Assembly: GCF_901709675.1 (NCBI RefSeq)
Contig: NC_051100.1
Coordinates: forward strand, 4,650,001-4,714,000
DNA: 64,000 nt
Reading direction: 5' to 3'
Source of the DNA: Syngnathus acus
Taxonomy: Eukaryota > Chordata > Actinopteri > Syngnathiformes > Syngnathidae
Shown: positions 11,801 to 25,745 of the stretch, piece after piece
Layout: each line of letters begins with the position of its first letter
Position numbering within the stretch: the stretch's first letter is position 1
Translations under genes and position numbers: made by a program
Notes under the pieces: generated by a model
Databases searched by the model: none
What the model saw: only the letters and a program-made list of their open reading frames with translations
What the model was told of the DNA's origin: nothing

Positions 11801-14800
11801 ACCTTGAGTAAAAAATGCACTTAAACAGATTAAAATAAAATGGGGGGAGCGCACGGATGGATGGGAATAATGATAATTGCTGCTGCTTTCATGGTTTCCT
11901 GTTAGTCAAGTCGGGCTGAGGGCAGAGCTATTTTAAAGTCGGGGGGGTTACTCATAACTTTGTAAATGTGGCGATTCAATAGAAAGCAAGCATGTCAGGC
12001 GTTTTTCTTTATTTTTGGTGAATTTCTCAAAAGTACGCTAGAAAGGAAGAAGTGGATTTACTGTAAAGGCGTCTCGTAGCCGTAAATAGTCCAGGAATTC
12101 CCAAATGTAGATTCAATTTAGGGCGTGGCTTCTCAGAATTAGACAGAATTTGTGTTGTTTGGAGTGGTTAGACCTGTATCCAAACATTTACATACTTCAG
12201 GAAAATGTCGTCACTTGAGTTGAGTTGAATTTTATGATCATCTCATTTTCCAAACAAATTGGATATGGAAAAAAAAAATCACTCTTAAAACAATCCCACA
12301 AAATTTTGGGGGAATTCTAAAACTCATCAAAGTTATCAGTATGTGTGTATTTTTTTTGCCGTCCTACTGAATATTTCATTTCAGACGCCGACCTGTTCTC
12401 GGCAGTCTCCCGGGACGGCAGTATTGTTGCAGCGAGCGGCATTCAGTGGAGAAAGTGACACCGCCCATCCAAAACCCCCTAAAATATAAAAGCCTCCTCA
12501 TTAATCGCAACTTCTTTATCTGACTGATGACCAAAGTGTCTTTTCAAAGGCGAGGCAAACCCTATTGAGTCGCTGGGTAAATTGAAACCGCGACTTGGTT
12601 GTCGGCGGGCCAAAGGTTGATGTCAGCGCACAGCGAAAGGGCGACAGAAACAGAGAATACAAGTGTTGGAAAAAAACAGCAGCGGCCAAGCATGCGCCGA
12701 CTCACCTACGCCGTTCTCTTTTGTGTCGGCTCGCCCGAGGGCGAATAGCTCGCCGGGTCACAAGTGTGAGCTCAAGCTTTTTTGTTTGGTGTCTGCGCCT
12801 CGAGGGCCTCCAACTCTTAGCAGGGAAATGTAGCCAGAGCTTTTTTTTTTTTTTTTTGTACTTTTTTTTTCTCGCGAGTGGCTGTTGGATTACCATTTCT
12901 AGATGTGAGGGATAGAAGTTGCCGATAAAATCGGCTCACCGATGAATTGGCTGATTCACACTTCCGAACGTCTATTGTGAGTCATCCGGTTATCTCAAAA
13001 TGGCAGATTAATCGGATGTAACCCGAAACTGGCTTTTTTCAGAAGACTCGGATTTTCATCTGATCTTCGGCAGATCGCGATGGTTGACTAAAAAGGTTCC
13101 GGGGGAAGCTGAATTTGGAAGGAAGGAAGGAGCCGTCGTTTGCTGTGTTTTTGTGTGTTCTCATTCCCGATTGTTGAGGGGGATGAATAGCCAGATAAAT
13201 GGATGATGGGTGGGTGGCGCGCCAGAGAAAATTTCCTCGTCTGGCTGGAATTGGATGGCGAGCGCGGCGATGGATGGAGGCAGGGACGGGGGCCACCTGA
13301 TGTAGAGGTTGCTGTCAGCACGCAGACAGCGAGGTCTTTGTCTTCGCAATAATCACTAAGCGGACCTCTTCTTTTCATTCCCCCCCGCTAGACTTCTCTT
13401 TTTACTTTGAGCATTCCGATAAAACCCTGGATGTTAGGAGTGGAACCCAAACCGATCGGAATCAGTCAAACGATTTAACCGATCCAAATAGAATTGTTAA
13501 AATATTGTGTTTCGATGGAGGTGAATTTATTTGACTTGAATGGTTTGGCTTTGGAGCGCTTTTAATAAACATGTCCCAAAAAAAAAAAAAAAAAAAAAAA
13601 ATCTGGTAAATCATTCAAACAACTCAAAATATAAAAATATTCCGATTGAAAGTTTCCCTTAGTTGTATTTTCCAGCTGGCCGGGAAAGTAATCCAGGTTT
13701 GTTTGAGGACCGATGGCGCTCTCTTAAATTCGGCCAAGAAGCCAATCAATTCAGCTCAAGCATCTCCAAGCCAACCGTAAATCATGAAAAAAATAGCTGG
13801 GGAAAAAAAAGTGACAACAGCGGCAGTAAATAAATGTTTGTTGTTTCTTTTTCCCCCTCCTTGTTTCCCACCCTCTTTTCTTTGTAATGGATGGGCTATT
13901 GTTGGTGCTGCCCTCTGGCCAGTGAGGTGGGGGTGGGGGGGGCGGGGCTGGGCGACTTGTTTACTTCGCATTCAGCAGCGCTGCTTCTCTGTAGGGGATG
14001 TTCCTGTTGCAGGCTCCCTCCAAAGCTCCATATAGGCGCACTGCTTTAAAAACCGTGATGGATGTCAGCCCAGGCCGGAGTGCTGACGGCTCCGCCGATT
14101 GGCGCTCACGGCCTGTTGGAGCTGGAACGCTCATCAATACATATCACATTTGGAATTCACTCCAAGATCCTAAATAAATAGCTTGGAATAACTTTGGGAC
14201 ACTTTTTTATGATGTTCACCAAGCAAAAAAAAGAGCAAAAAGTGGCATGCCGGTAAAGCTAAATTGGATTTTTTTTTTTTTTTTTTTTGTGCTTCATTGT
14301 TCTCTAAATAGTAAATTCCTTCAGTTTGCTATGTGGTTGATTTACTTGAACTTGATCTTAAGGCTACATTGCAAAACTAAATTAATTAAAGTCAATTAAA
14401 TTGTTTTTTAGAAGTAAAAAAACAAAAACAGGAAAAATATTACAAAAATGAAAATAATATTTCCAAGGCGGAAAAAAGTCATAAAAGAACAAGTTGCATA
14501 TTTTAAGTATGAATTATTTTGGAGAGTTAACTCATATTAACATTAATATTTCGACAAGAATAAAGTTCAAATTTAAGAGCCATACTAATATAAAAAGGAG
14601 CACAAGACTAAAGTCATTAATGGTGTGCTCGGTCCAATATTGCCACTAGGGGCAGTATAATGCAGACTTATGTAAAATAAACTAAGAAGAGTTTCACAAC
14701 TAAGTGACTCATTTAGTTTCAGTGTACGGAAAACCCGTCGAGGCACGCAGTGTACATTTAGTGCAGTCGCTGTCTGAATGGTTACTGCGGGATACGCTAA

Positions 14801-15220
14801 ACAAATTAGCACTCGATAGGCAGTCACGATGAGAACATGTCACTTGTTCCCACGAGCCTTTTCACTGGGCGCCGGGAGTCGAGAACACAAGCGCTCTTGT
14901 TTAAGCCGTGAAAAATGAGCAGTTGATGCATTTTGGCAGCTATTTTCATTCTGTTTTTCTGCTATTTATAGAAATATCGCAGCACTGACACTAATCCCTG
15001 TTGTGGTCACCAAAAGATGGAATAGCATCTCCCTGTTGTGTCTATACTGTTTTTTTCAACAGCGAGCACAGCGGCTTCAATTTAATCACAACTGTTTAAA
15101 GCTGTCAATAAAAGGACCAACGGCACAATAAATGCATTAAATTGCATCTGGCCTGGTGTCAGGCAAAATAAGGTGAGTGGATGCGCCGCGCTAGGTGACG
15201 CTCGTTTTTTTTTTTTTTTC
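11801..15220. other. Intergenic with low-complexity tracts
   Basis: No gene is supported. There are long T or A runs at 12840-12857, 13578-13601, 14270-14288 and 15205-15219. A possible regulatory piece lies near 14890-15140 ('ttggcagctattttcattc', 'tcaatttaatcac', 'gtcaataaaagg'), but evidence is weak. Confidence 0.3.
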
Positions 15221-16640
15221 TCAGTAGGGGTTGTTATTACGCCGCCTTGTCTTGAGGGCCCGTCTGGGGCCGCTGTCCGTGGGATTTAATCAGCCTCTAG
15301 TACCCGCTCCCCTTTTCCCAGTTGAAATAATCACCCTCAATTACGAACATAAAAGAGAGAAGAGCCGGCATCGTCTGAAGCTGAGAAATCGCACACAGTC
15401 ATTTCTCTCCACCGAGTTGGCTTCTGATGTTTCAGGGTGTGAAATAAAAGGATTAAGGGCTAGCTTTCCTGACCCCCCCCCCACTGCGCCCGGAAAACAC
15501 ACACTCATACTGAACATTAAAGCTAACATCAAGCTAAACACTCTTAGCTGAGGGAATTGTGGATTACGCCAAAGCAGTGGCATACCTGACTTTTTCCATC
15601 ACTTAAAATCATAACAATATCACACTGAAATTAGAAATAAAATGAAAACAAAAAAACCAAAATGTCAAATACGTGTAGCATCTTTCTCACGCCGTGAAAA
15701 TAGTCGCTGAAAACCTCCAGTGGACGAATATGAGCTTCCCGATAGGCCACACCCATTAAAAAGCATGTCTGCTAATTGCATTTCATAAAAACAGTTGACT
15801 TTTTTACACTTTTGTTTTATACAGTAGTCGAGACTATTTTTATTGTTATTCATATTTGCACGTAATGAAAAAAAAAAAAAGATTTGGAATCAGAATGTCA
15901 CAGCGCTATATAGGGATCACTTCCCAAAATTAAGTTCCTAGCGTGTCAAAATCAGCTGTAATAAAGGTAATCACGGCAACAAAAACTCCAACTTTTGCAC
16001 AGAGCTGTGCTGTCCACAATTTCAATAGCACGTGCGGCAAGGACACCCATCACCGCCATTAACTAAAGAGCCCAGTGCAATTTATTAAACACGCCGGATG
16101 AAAGAAATGTAATTTAATAATTGAGCGCCTGGGGGGAAAAAAATGAGGAAAATAGAGGCGCGAAGAAAAGAGGCATTGTGATCTACTTCAGTCCGCCACA
16201 CGCCGCCGACAAAGAAATGACCATTAAATGTAGCTTTGAAATAAATGGGGCCCAATTACAGTGATGGCGCGGACGCTCTAATGAAGCTTTTGTCAATGCG
16301 GACAAACATGGCGCAGGAAGGAAGGCAGGTGAAGTCATTCAAAAAAAAAAAAAAAAAAAAAAAGCTTTTTCCGCGGAAGTTATAGCAAAGATATGTCGAG
16401 TGCCAGATGTATTCTAAGAACAGCCCGACAATTAAAAGCAGAACTGGCTCGAGCATTAGTGGCAATCATTGACCTGGAGGTCGCTCGGTTACATTAGCAG
16501 CAAAGTTAAATGGCTTTAGGAGAGTTGCTTTTTATTTTAATGCAGTTTTGTGCTAGTTGTCCATTTTAATTAGCGGTTCAGAGGCTAGGGGCTCTACCGT
16601 GCCTCTCCGCTGCCGTGAGTGCTTCTGACCCTTAGCTGTG
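15221..16640. promoter_or_regulatory. Candidate enhancer-like stretch
   Basis: About 15230-15450 ('gggatttaatcagcctc', 'ataatcaccctcaattacg') and 15900-16300 ('cagtgcaatttattaaacac', 'gaaatgtaatttaataattg', 'gaccattaaatgtagc') are compact, gene-free and rich in homeodomain-type cores. An A run at 16340-16363 interrupts. At 16500-16580 'cattttaattagcggttc' continues the pattern. Inference only. Confidence 0.3.
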
Positions 16641-17500
16641 ATGACGTACCTGTGGTGGAACACCAAACCCAGCTACAACAGACTGAAAAAAAGATTCTTT
16701 TTCTTTTCTATTGCAAAAGGTCACGTCTGAGTATCGATCGGTTCAGGAAAGGAGCTGACCTTCCTCAGAGATGCTTTTGGACGCAACAGCTTGTCCAGGG
16801 CTAAAGGTTAAGGCCGCAAGTGTCTGTGGAGGCCCAGACTGAGGTCACAAGGTCTCAGTCAGGGTCAGGAACGCAGATGACCCAAAAGTATGTGGCTGCG
16901 CTGCTAGCTCGGCTTCAGTTCTTTGGGGGACGTGGAGATGGATGACCTGTAGGGATTCCTAACACGTCTCACAGATGTGGTCCAGGACTACAAACAATGG
17001 AAGCCAAGGCAGCGCTAGAAAACAAGAATATATTGAATACATTTACTCCATGTTCTGGCATTGTACAACAGCTGCTCAATGATTTTCATGCCTATATTTT
17101 TTTCTTTTTGCATGTAACGTTCAGGGTCGCAACCTCAATAGTTCACAATGGGTTTTATTGAATGCGCGCATCCTTTCTTGGGAAACAAGTCTGTGTTGAG
17201 ATATGCAAGAAGCGTCTGGGGAACAGTGTGACATTTGGATTTGGGCTAGTTTCAATCATCCGTCAAATCATAATATTAAAGTTAGGGAAATAACAATTTA
17301 GCCTTTAATGAAACTAGCATGCATGTTTTGGGGATGTGGGAGAAACCCGGAGTGAGTGGAAAAGGCACAAACCGAGATTCAAAACCAGAATCTTAATACA
17401 TTGACATGCTAACAGACGTGCTAACCACATGCTAACATGGTGTCCGGTATGGTGGATCTCATTGCCGTTTTTTAATCAACTAACACAAAACAATTCAGTG
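16641..17500. other. Intergenic with decayed dispersed repeat at 17.33-17.43 kb
   Basis: At about 17330-17430 'gggatgtgggagaaacccggagtgagtgg', then 'cacaaaccgagattcaaaac' and 'gctaaccac', matches the reverse orientation of a dispersed fish repeat (gggaggaaaccggagtacc ... gtgctaaccac). The rest shows no gene. Confidence 0.4.
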
Positions 17501-17780
17501 CCGGTGTGGTTTATTAATTGTCCAAACAAACAATTTCCTTCGCAGCCCTCTGCTCTTCCTCAATTATACATTCATTCTAACTTTCTTCAGCAGAAATGAT
17601 GCTGATTAATTGCCTCTTGTTTTGGAACGGTGCTTTCAAACAGTTATTAATTCCCAATTAAATCAACGGCGGCTTCGGTGGCGCTTTGTGCGGGACGCGC
17701 TAATTGGCCGACATTAACGACATAACTAAGCTCGAATGAGAAGAGGAAAGTTGTTAACACAACGCTTTAATTAGACATTG
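17501..17780. promoter_or_regulatory. Candidate enhancer-like block
   Basis: Contains 'tttattaattgtcc', 'atgctgattaattgcctc', 'agttattaattcccaatta' and 'gcgctaattggcc' within 260 bases. That is the densest set of TTAATT cores in the left half of the window, with no frame. It is a plausible homeodomain-bound enhancer. Confidence 0.35.
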
Positions 17781-20150
17781 TCATGTCGGTAGTTCAATAC
17801 AACAAGTAGCTGCTTTTTTTTGGCCAGTAATGAATGTTGCCTTTCGTTTCTTGTGAGCATCTTGCTCATGTGTCGTCCGCGCTTATCTCCAATCATGTCT
17901 TAGACACGGTCTATTTTTTTTTTTTTAGTTTTTTTTTTTTATTTCAGCATTTTAAGCCTCTTCACTGCTTTGTTACAAGCACTCGAGCAGCATTAACAGC
18001 TCACTACTCCATTTGGCCAAGACTTGGATTGTCTCTAACTCATTTACCACCATCACAGGATCAATGCTTGAGGCGCACACGAGTGGGTCGGATACACGGG
18101 GAAGAAAAAAAAAAAATAGAATGCTTTCATGTCCTGATGTGATCTCTTCAAATGGGACCTGGAACCTGGGAGTGAAATATTGTTTAGCCGTGTGTGTAAA
18201 CCACACACACGCTTTTTCATCACAGGATGAGAGAAGTTCGTGTATGTGGGGTGGCGACCCAGAAACTGGTCTTGAGAGGTCTTGCTTGTTCACATCAAAA
18301 GAATACAAACCTTGATCATCGTCTCGATAAGAACTCTGGATGGGTCTTCACCGTTCACATTAAAGGGGCCTTTCAGCGTGTCTCTTACTCTGTCCGCTTC
18401 CGAGGAAGTTAATCGTACTTGGGAAGTCTTCGATTTACTAGGGTCCCAACTGATACTTAATGTAAGGAGAAAAAAAAAGAAATCTGACATTGCATATGTC
18501 CTCCTTGCCAGCAGTTGGCGCTATATGGTGATGGTTTCAAATCAAAGAGTTTATAGTTAGCGGTCATCGTCCCAATTAAAATTTTGTGCATCAAACGTTG
18601 AAGTGGAATCGGTGTCAAAACGTCCTTAGAAAAAAAAAACTGCTTCCAAAATACGTTGTAGCAAATGTCATCTCTCGCAAATTTTTGCTTTCAACTTGAG
18701 AGTATGTTCAAATAATCGCATTGTCCTCACATCTTCCAGGAAGTGAAAAATAGAAACTATTCAGCCATTCAAAGGAATGTTCGCACTGGACCCTTCCAGT
18801 CGGTCCATCCAATTCCAGACTGGGCTTTATGTGGACTGCGAGACAGGAAGCCCGAAAAGACGCATGTGTGAGATGAAATGACATCTGGTGTGAATAAGAC
18901 TGAAGAGGCTTGGCTATCATCTGAGCTCCCACGTTGCTTTAACCTCTTCTATGTCTCAAGTGCGGTGAACTGGACAAAATCTATTAGCGGCCTTTTAGGA
19001 TTACAATCCTCCTATCAATGGTTTTGTTCAGTTAATTTGCGGGAGCTTGTCCAACGACGGCCGAGCATCCGAGTGAAAAGCTTTGTGCCTTGTGTACAAA
19101 TGGACACTTGTTTATTTCATGGCACACTTTTCATCTATATGGAAATGAAACGATGCGCTCGCCGGCCTTATTTGCTTGTTTGGGTCGTCCGGCAAGGACA
19201 ATGGAAGGGAAATAAGAAACTTTTCGTCGAGACTCGTGACGAAGAGGAATGGAGTATCGACAGTTGAAATTTTGATTTGACGGCGCTTTCCCGTTTGTGC
19301 TCGTGTGTACATTGAAGTTATAGATTGATTGGCATGAACGGGGATGATGGCTTGTCTTCTGGCTCAAAGTCGGCTAGTATTGGCTCCGCCTACTCACTCG
19401 TGACTGTAAATTTATTCTTGTTACCATCAAATTTCTTGTTGTGACCTCCTTCATTTCTGTGTTCATCTGGGCAGGTGCACACAGCTGGCGAAGAGATGGA
19501 CTTTCGGCTTCATCTCCACCGGTCCTCTTCCGGCCTCCAGCGAGCGGGACAAAGGACCCGTTGTCCGCCGGCCGGTGGAAGTCAAGGCGGGGAGAATTAG
19601 GAAAGGGGGCAGGAACAGAGCTCCCCAAATACAAGGTAACGAGGGAAAACCAATCCCGCCGGGAATTATCCTGACACTGGATACAGTGTTCGGTTGACGG
19701 CAGATCAGTGGCTCTCCCTGGGGAGGGGGGGGTGGGCAGGATATTGCCCCAAAAAGTGTGCTACGGCGCTGTTACCAAATTTCCCCCTAAAAAAAAAAAA
19801 AAAAAAAAAAGATGCTGCGGTGGGTCTAGTTACCTGTTCAGATGTTTGAGTTTCAATGTCCGCTTGTCTTTTTGGGCTGGAGTTATCTTACCACACCTAG
19901 CAAGCATCCCACTTTGCAGTTACCAACTCAGATTGCAATCTAATAAGACTTGGACAACAACTCGGTTCGGTCGGCCCAATAAAATGTGCAGTGAACAGTG
20001 AACCTCCGTTTATCGCGCGGAATACGAACTAGAAACTACTCTATACCCCCCCCAAAACATTTGTCTGAACAGTAGTAATGCAAAAAGCTAGCTTCGTTAG
20101 CTAGCATTAGCTACCACATTTGAACGCGTCTTTTTTCCTATCCACCTTCC
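17781..20150. other. Intergenic, nothing convincing
   Basis: Open frames on both strands at 17.8-19.7 kb (up to 129 codons) overlap each other and lack recognisable domains. T/A runs occur at 17911-17941 and 19789-19810. No gene is called. Confidence 0.35.
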
Positions 20151-22740
20151 CACTTCGCCACCGCGCCCCAAGCAAATGTCAGCGTCCGGGGCATCTTTTG
20201 AGCGAGCGGCGACACACTTGCGTGGCATATTGATCCGTTGCCTTTGTTCGGCCTGGTGCTAATTAGCGTCGTCCATTAGCGAGGTTGCCCATTAAGAGTC
20301 AACGCTCGGCTTCTTTTCATCCAAAGCTCATTTGGCCTGGCTTTTTCGTCTTTCAAAGGCATAACAAGGCAACGGTGGAATATATGTGCTGAAACGCGGG
20401 GCGCATAAAGTGGGTGTTTAAATGTATTAATAAAAGGCTTGTAGATTTAATTAACACCCCAGATAGCTGGCGGCTTTGTTCCGGTGCTGCAAATGATCAT
20501 CTTTAGCAAAGACCACAGCTATCGCTTTGACTCGGCTGTTAAAAAGGTGCTTGGCAGACACCATGCCCGGGCCTTTTTTTTTTTTGGAATGATTATTCAC
20601 TTCTCTTTGTCCACTCTGGAACTATACATCCTGGTTTTATGCATTTTGTTGTGAATGTGCTTTTTATCGGAAAGCGACGATGATGTCATGCTTTGATATT
20701 ATATTTGCGTTGAGGACCAGAGACAACCGGGCACACGTCACTCCGCTGATATAATACGAGAAACGACAGGGTGCCAGGGTAACCCTCTTCCCATCATGCG
20801 TGTCACGTTGACCCGGCTGACCATAAGGGGGGAGGGGGGGGCGAGCAGGCCCAAATAAAGTGCTCGCCCTGAGCCATTATGATTAACCATCAGCAGTTTT
20901 TGTGTAATCACCAGCGCGCGGTCCAACGCGGACGGACAGCGCTGCGGAGGGAAATCAATCACATTATATGAGTGTGGATGTGCTTTATTGACCTCTGTTG
21001 GTGTTGCCGCATTTCAGACTTGATTTGTATCTACTGGCGGCCGTTTAGAACAATGCGGCCAATTTGGGCAAACATGGAAAAACGGGGCCGGCTTTTTATC
21101 AAGCCCGGAGCTCATGCTTATGGATTGAGTGCTATTTAGAAAAAGAAAAAAAAAAAAAAGGAGCAAGCCTATTTAGATGCACTTCCCGCATATATTTTAT
21201 GAAGTAGCCTCAAGCGCCAGCGGATGGAGCCGTGTCCTCGTTTTGGCCCGTCACGTGATTTTTTTATGTTGGGGCACCTTCAAACTAACGCAGAGATGAG
21301 TCCGCGCTGTATTATTTTTTATTTTTTTTAAATCTAAATGATAAAAAAAGGAGACGGTATATGACGACACGAGTGCGAAATCGCAAGCAGGCGGCCGTAA
21401 ATAAGACTCGGCCGTCTCATTATCCCGCCGCCGAGCAATGGTCGCTTTATTCATCTGGAATGCATTGTATGTAAAGGTTAAGAGTAGTTACGACAAAAGT
21501 AATGTATTATTAAAATACCTTTTGTAGGGAAGCACCTTGTGATGTATTTTTCTTGGCTGATGAAAGCAGAATTAGTGTGGAATCAACCCCCCTCCCTCCC
21601 TATCTTCTTTATTCAACAATTTATGCGGCAAGAGTGAAGAGCTCGGCGGCAGGCAGGCCGTAAACATTTTGTTATAGTCGCAAGCATCTCTTATTACTGG
21701 TTTTTCATTAGAAAAAGAATCCTTTTGGAAGCATTCAAAGCATTTGCTGGGTTGGGGGCGGTGTGAAGACGCTTCACAATGTTCTCCCTCTCACCCTCTC
21801 TGTACCTGAATCCTTTCTCTTTTTGATGCTGTTAAGGGAGTAATTGAGTGCAGAAAATGGCTTGGCTTATTTAGACTGAGTCTGATCCTGAAATGATTAA
21901 AGCTAAAGGACTTTGAGGTATTCAAAGAAAGAGAATGACTGAAGGGAACATGCTTAATGCTTTCCCCCATTTGGCAAGGAGCCGGGAGGGGCGGGCGCAG
22001 ACGGGCAGGTTGGTGTCGGGCGGGCGGGGGCGGCCGGCGAAGAATAGGCTCTCCCTCGCCGGCCTATTAAAAGCGCGGGCGGGATTGTCAGCCACGGTAA
22101 AAAGACAGGAAATCACGGCAAGAAATGAAGCTTCTTTTGCCAATTACCGAATGCCGAGTGCACACCTAGGAGCTCTTTGTCCTCTCTAGCACCAGTTCTC
22201 CCGCTTTCCTTTTTTGCTTTTGCGTCTCCCCCCCCTCCCTCCTCTCTCTCTCTCTCTCCTCCTCTCCCCCTCTCCCTTACATTAGCGCCGAGGCCCAGAG
22301 AAGAGCCACCGTTTTCCTTTTCTTTCGCTCCCGTCTTCCTTTAAAGTCTAGCCGGGCTCACTTCTGGGCCGCCTTTTGTGGCTCCCATTCAGGTGTCGCG
22401 AGACCTCTCCACTCAACATTTATCTCTGCCTTTTGATTAGGCTTAGCCAAGAAGTGAGTGACATCCACACAAAGAACCGAGACGCCGAGCATCTTGCCGT
22501 CTGATTAAAACCCACTTAAGTATCTCTTCAAGCAGACAACGCCAAAGCTCTTTTTGTCTTATCAATAATTAAGTGCGGGCTCTGTCAGGTCATTGACTCG
22601 GGATGGATGGCCGCCATGGCGCCCTCTCTTACCGAAAGCCGCGACTCCGGGGACCCGTAAAACACCTTGCGAACGGGCCTCTAAGCTTTAATTACTTCTG
22701 GGTTCAAACAATTGCAAGAGAGATGATGGACTTGGAGAAG
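20151..22740. promoter_or_regulatory. Broad regulatory-looking stretch
   Basis: Several balanced pieces lack frames: 20220-20540 ('ctaattagcgtcgtccattagc', 'gtattaataaaagg', 'atttaattaacacc'), 20980-21120, 21640-21970 ('tcttattactggtttttcattag', 'gggagtaattgagtgcag', 'gaaatgattaaagc') and 22380-22740 ('cttttgattaggc', 'gtctgattaaaaccc', 'tcaataattaagtgcggg'). They are broken by a TCTC microsatellite near 22241-22258 and poly-A. I infer scattered enhancers. Confidence 0.3.
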
Positions 22741-23230
22741 GTTTATTGCGACGTGACATTTTTCCTGATTTGGTGACGATTCTGGTTGACATTGACGAGT
22801 AGCGGATTATACCCGCGACTGATCAGCGAGATCGGGGTCTGTTAGCTTTTGGGCTAACTGTGTTCCAAACTTGACAGCAGATGTAAGTTGTTGATTTGTT
22901 GACAAGACCTGAGCTAAGGTTCGAACCCAGGAACTCTCGACTGCCGGGCAAACGTGCTAACCACTAGTCGGGGAGGTAATTGCCTTGTTAAAGAAGAAAT
23001 AGCGGTTGATATTTTGAGCAGGCGGGCCTTCAATATCCATTGTGGCGTTGGTAGGCCGCCTGCTTGTTCCGGCTTTGCTCTTATCAAGACACATGAGGAT
23101 ATTATTATGTAAGATTACTCATTTCGGAGGGGTTTGACTCCGTCAAGAGAAGCCCCCCCACCTCCCGCCCCCTCTTCTCGCGACCGATCCCTCACTCGTT
23201 CCCGGCCTCATCCGTCATCGGCACCAGCGG
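22741..23230. repeat. Intergenic with decayed dispersed repeat
   Basis: At about 22912-22972 'gctaaggttcgaacccagg' is followed by 'cgtgctaaccactagtc', the conserved part of a dispersed teleost repeat with a tRNA B-box-like core. The remainder has no feature. Confidence 0.45.
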
Positions 23231-25630
23231 GCGGCTGCGGCGGACACTTTTTAAATGACCTCATGTTTTGCCACAAGCGCTGTTTTGACGCTAAGAAGAT
23301 TTTCATATTTCATATTCCAGCTTTCCTGCGTGAGTATTTTTAATGGTTTGAGGGATTTTTGGCTTAATGTCAAACATCAAGAAGTTGCGTGCGTGTGTGT
23401 GTGGCCGCCAGCCATTTGCAAGGTTAATGTAGTAGAAAACAACATCCATCTCGCCCCTAAACGCTTTCATTAGGTGCCTCTCTTGCAACGTTGTCGGCTG
23501 TGACGCACATCATATTATCGGCGAGTGACGCAATCAATAAAATCTCAATGTCGCGCGCTGAGCGATGGCCTCGTGCGAGCGCGTGTGCGTGCGCTGTCCC
23601 ATTCCATTCGTCCCCGCCGCGTGGTAATAAATGCCGCAGACGGCCGCAGGCGATAACCATTAATAATAATAATATTAATAAATGGTGTGATGAAGGTGTT
23701 TTTAGTCGACTTTGTTTGCTTCTGCTGACACGTTGAGCGAGCACTTGGCGGATTACACAAATATCCAACTGTATCACTTTTAGACGTTGGAGCCTCGCAG
23801 ACTGTTTAAAACTCACTCGGCTGGATTTGCACTGCCAGCATCACAATTGACGTTTTAGTTTTTAAATCTCAAGTGGTGCAATTTGTATTTGCGTCAAAAT
23901 CCTTGAGATCAAGCCTCTTCAACTTGTGAAATCTGAATTTCTCCATATTTCAGATTTTGCAATTCAGCGAAAATGCAGAGATTAAAAATACCTCATTAAT
24001 GTAAACAACAGTTCTATCAATATTATATAATATTACGTATATCAAATTATATTCCTTTTATTGATATTATTGATATATTGATGATTTTTTTTTAATGCGA
24101 CTGCCAGTGGTCCATAGCAATGTCACCAATGTCTTCAAAACCTTTAAATAGCACAGAATGATGTAACTATAGTCAAATGTTTGTTGGAAAAAAAAAGGTT
24201 TACAGTGAATGCCGCACTCAATCGGTGTAATCGGAATTGCGCATTAAAGTCAATAAATGTCCGACTTTGGCGTAGCGCTACATTTTATTTGCACACAGCG
24301 TCGGCAAGAAGGCTATCTTTAGGACCTCTTGATCATCGGCGCGACCCCGTAAATACGCGGTGCATCTCGCAAATAAGAGGGTGCGCTTACGCCGACTTCA
24401 AAAAGCAAAGGAGGGGGGGGACCTGATCATATCCAAATGGAGTGGCGCTGGTCCATAAAAGCCAGCCTTGTTCTCAGCACACCTCCTCTTTGCTCCACAA
24501 CAGCCAGTTAGGCTAATAGCTGGTGGGAGAAAGGGGGCGAGGCGGCGCGAGGAGGAGAAAACCCCCCCCAAAAAACGGGTAATTACTGGTAATCACTCGT
24601 CGGGGAAGAGCTGATGATCCCTACAGTATAACAGCTTGTACTGTTCCCTGTCGGAAAACAGTGAGGGAGAGGGGGGAGGAACCGGATGTGGTACTTTCGG
24701 CAGGTAACAACCGCGAAATTAGTCGGTAACCTTAAACCCCCTCCGCAATCACGGAGAAAACGCTCCTCCTGGCCGCCTCTGCTCCCTGCCGCCGAGTTAT
24801 ACGAATCTCAATATCGAGCTCGCCGAGGACCGCGGGTCCTTTATTATACGGCGATCTTGTCGATTCGAATTGGACGTGAAGTAGTCGCGGTTCAACATGG
24901 AGATGGGGTGATGCAAACAGGAACGTGGGAGGGGACGCCCGCCGGGCCCCTCGCGTTTGATTTGAAGCCGCCGCATGTAAACGCGGCGTCACGATTGGCT
25001 CATTATTGAGCATGTAAATAATTTGCTATCAAGTATCAACATTATTAATGCACTAGTTGACTCCCTCAAATGGGCCGAGACTGCCGTCGTTTAGCAGGAA
25101 CCGAGTCAGAGGAAGGCCGATCGATCCGGAGAGCGACGTCTCCTGGAGTATCGGTGTGGCTAGACGGTGGCCTCCACACTTGGAAGGAAGGGGAGAGAAT
25201 GAGTGGGGGAGGGGGCGGGTCGGGGACAGTCTTTAGCGCGGATCAATCGGTAGCACTTGGGCCACTTGTACCTGTTTGTAACTGATAAGACTTGTCACTT
25301 GAGAGAACTGCTAATGATTCACTGGAATCAACACCGCATGGCAGAGGAAGTCTTTACACGCTGGCGATTGAGTCACCTCCTTTGAATAACTCAACACGGT
25401 GTCTAAATTGGGTCTAAATTGGTGGAAACAGAAGTGAGTGCACATCATAGTGGTGACTTGGAGTATAGAAACATCTAAAACATGTTGGGGCGGACTCGAA
25501 CTTATATACATTATCGGTGACACAACAAACTGATGAATAACTAGTTTCAAAATATGAAAGTAGTAAAAAAATGTCAGATTTTTAAATAGATGAATGGCAA
25601 TCAAAATTTAATTGCAACATAACTATTTTT
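23231..25630. other. Intergenic, mixed GC-rich and AT-rich
   Basis: No gene is supported. Possible regulatory pieces lie at 23500-23720 ('cgataaccattaataataat') and 24560-24720 ('gggtaattactggtaatcac'). The minus/plus frame pair at 24686-25013 overlaps itself antisense and has no family resemblance. Confidence 0.3.
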
Positions 25631-25672
25631 TTTAAAATGAAGACAATTTTAAATTTGTGTATTGACACAAAG

Positions 25673-25745
25673 TCGATGCTTTGCGGGCCACATACAATGA
25701 CATGAAGGGCCGTATCTGGCCCCCGGGCCTTGGGTTTGACACCCA
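25673..25745 (-). mobile_element. hAT-like miniature element, one end only
   Basis: The piece 'gggccgtatctggcccccgg', then 'gggtttgacaccc', is the inverted terminal part of a widespread fish non-autonomous DNA transposon. Such elements begin with a GTGTCAAACTC-type end followed by a GGCCCG stretch. The opposite end is not evident, so this is a remnant. Family assignment by pattern only. Confidence 0.5.

Noticed and set aside
17834-18560. Overlapping frames of about 100 codons on both strands
   Set aside because: Poly-Phe/Lys tracts come from T/A runs and the frames contradict each other. No family.
22912-22972. Possible tRNA gene from a ggttcgaaccc B-box-like word
   Set aside because: No cloverleaf can be drawn and the flanking sequence matches a dispersed fish repeat seen at several other places in the window.
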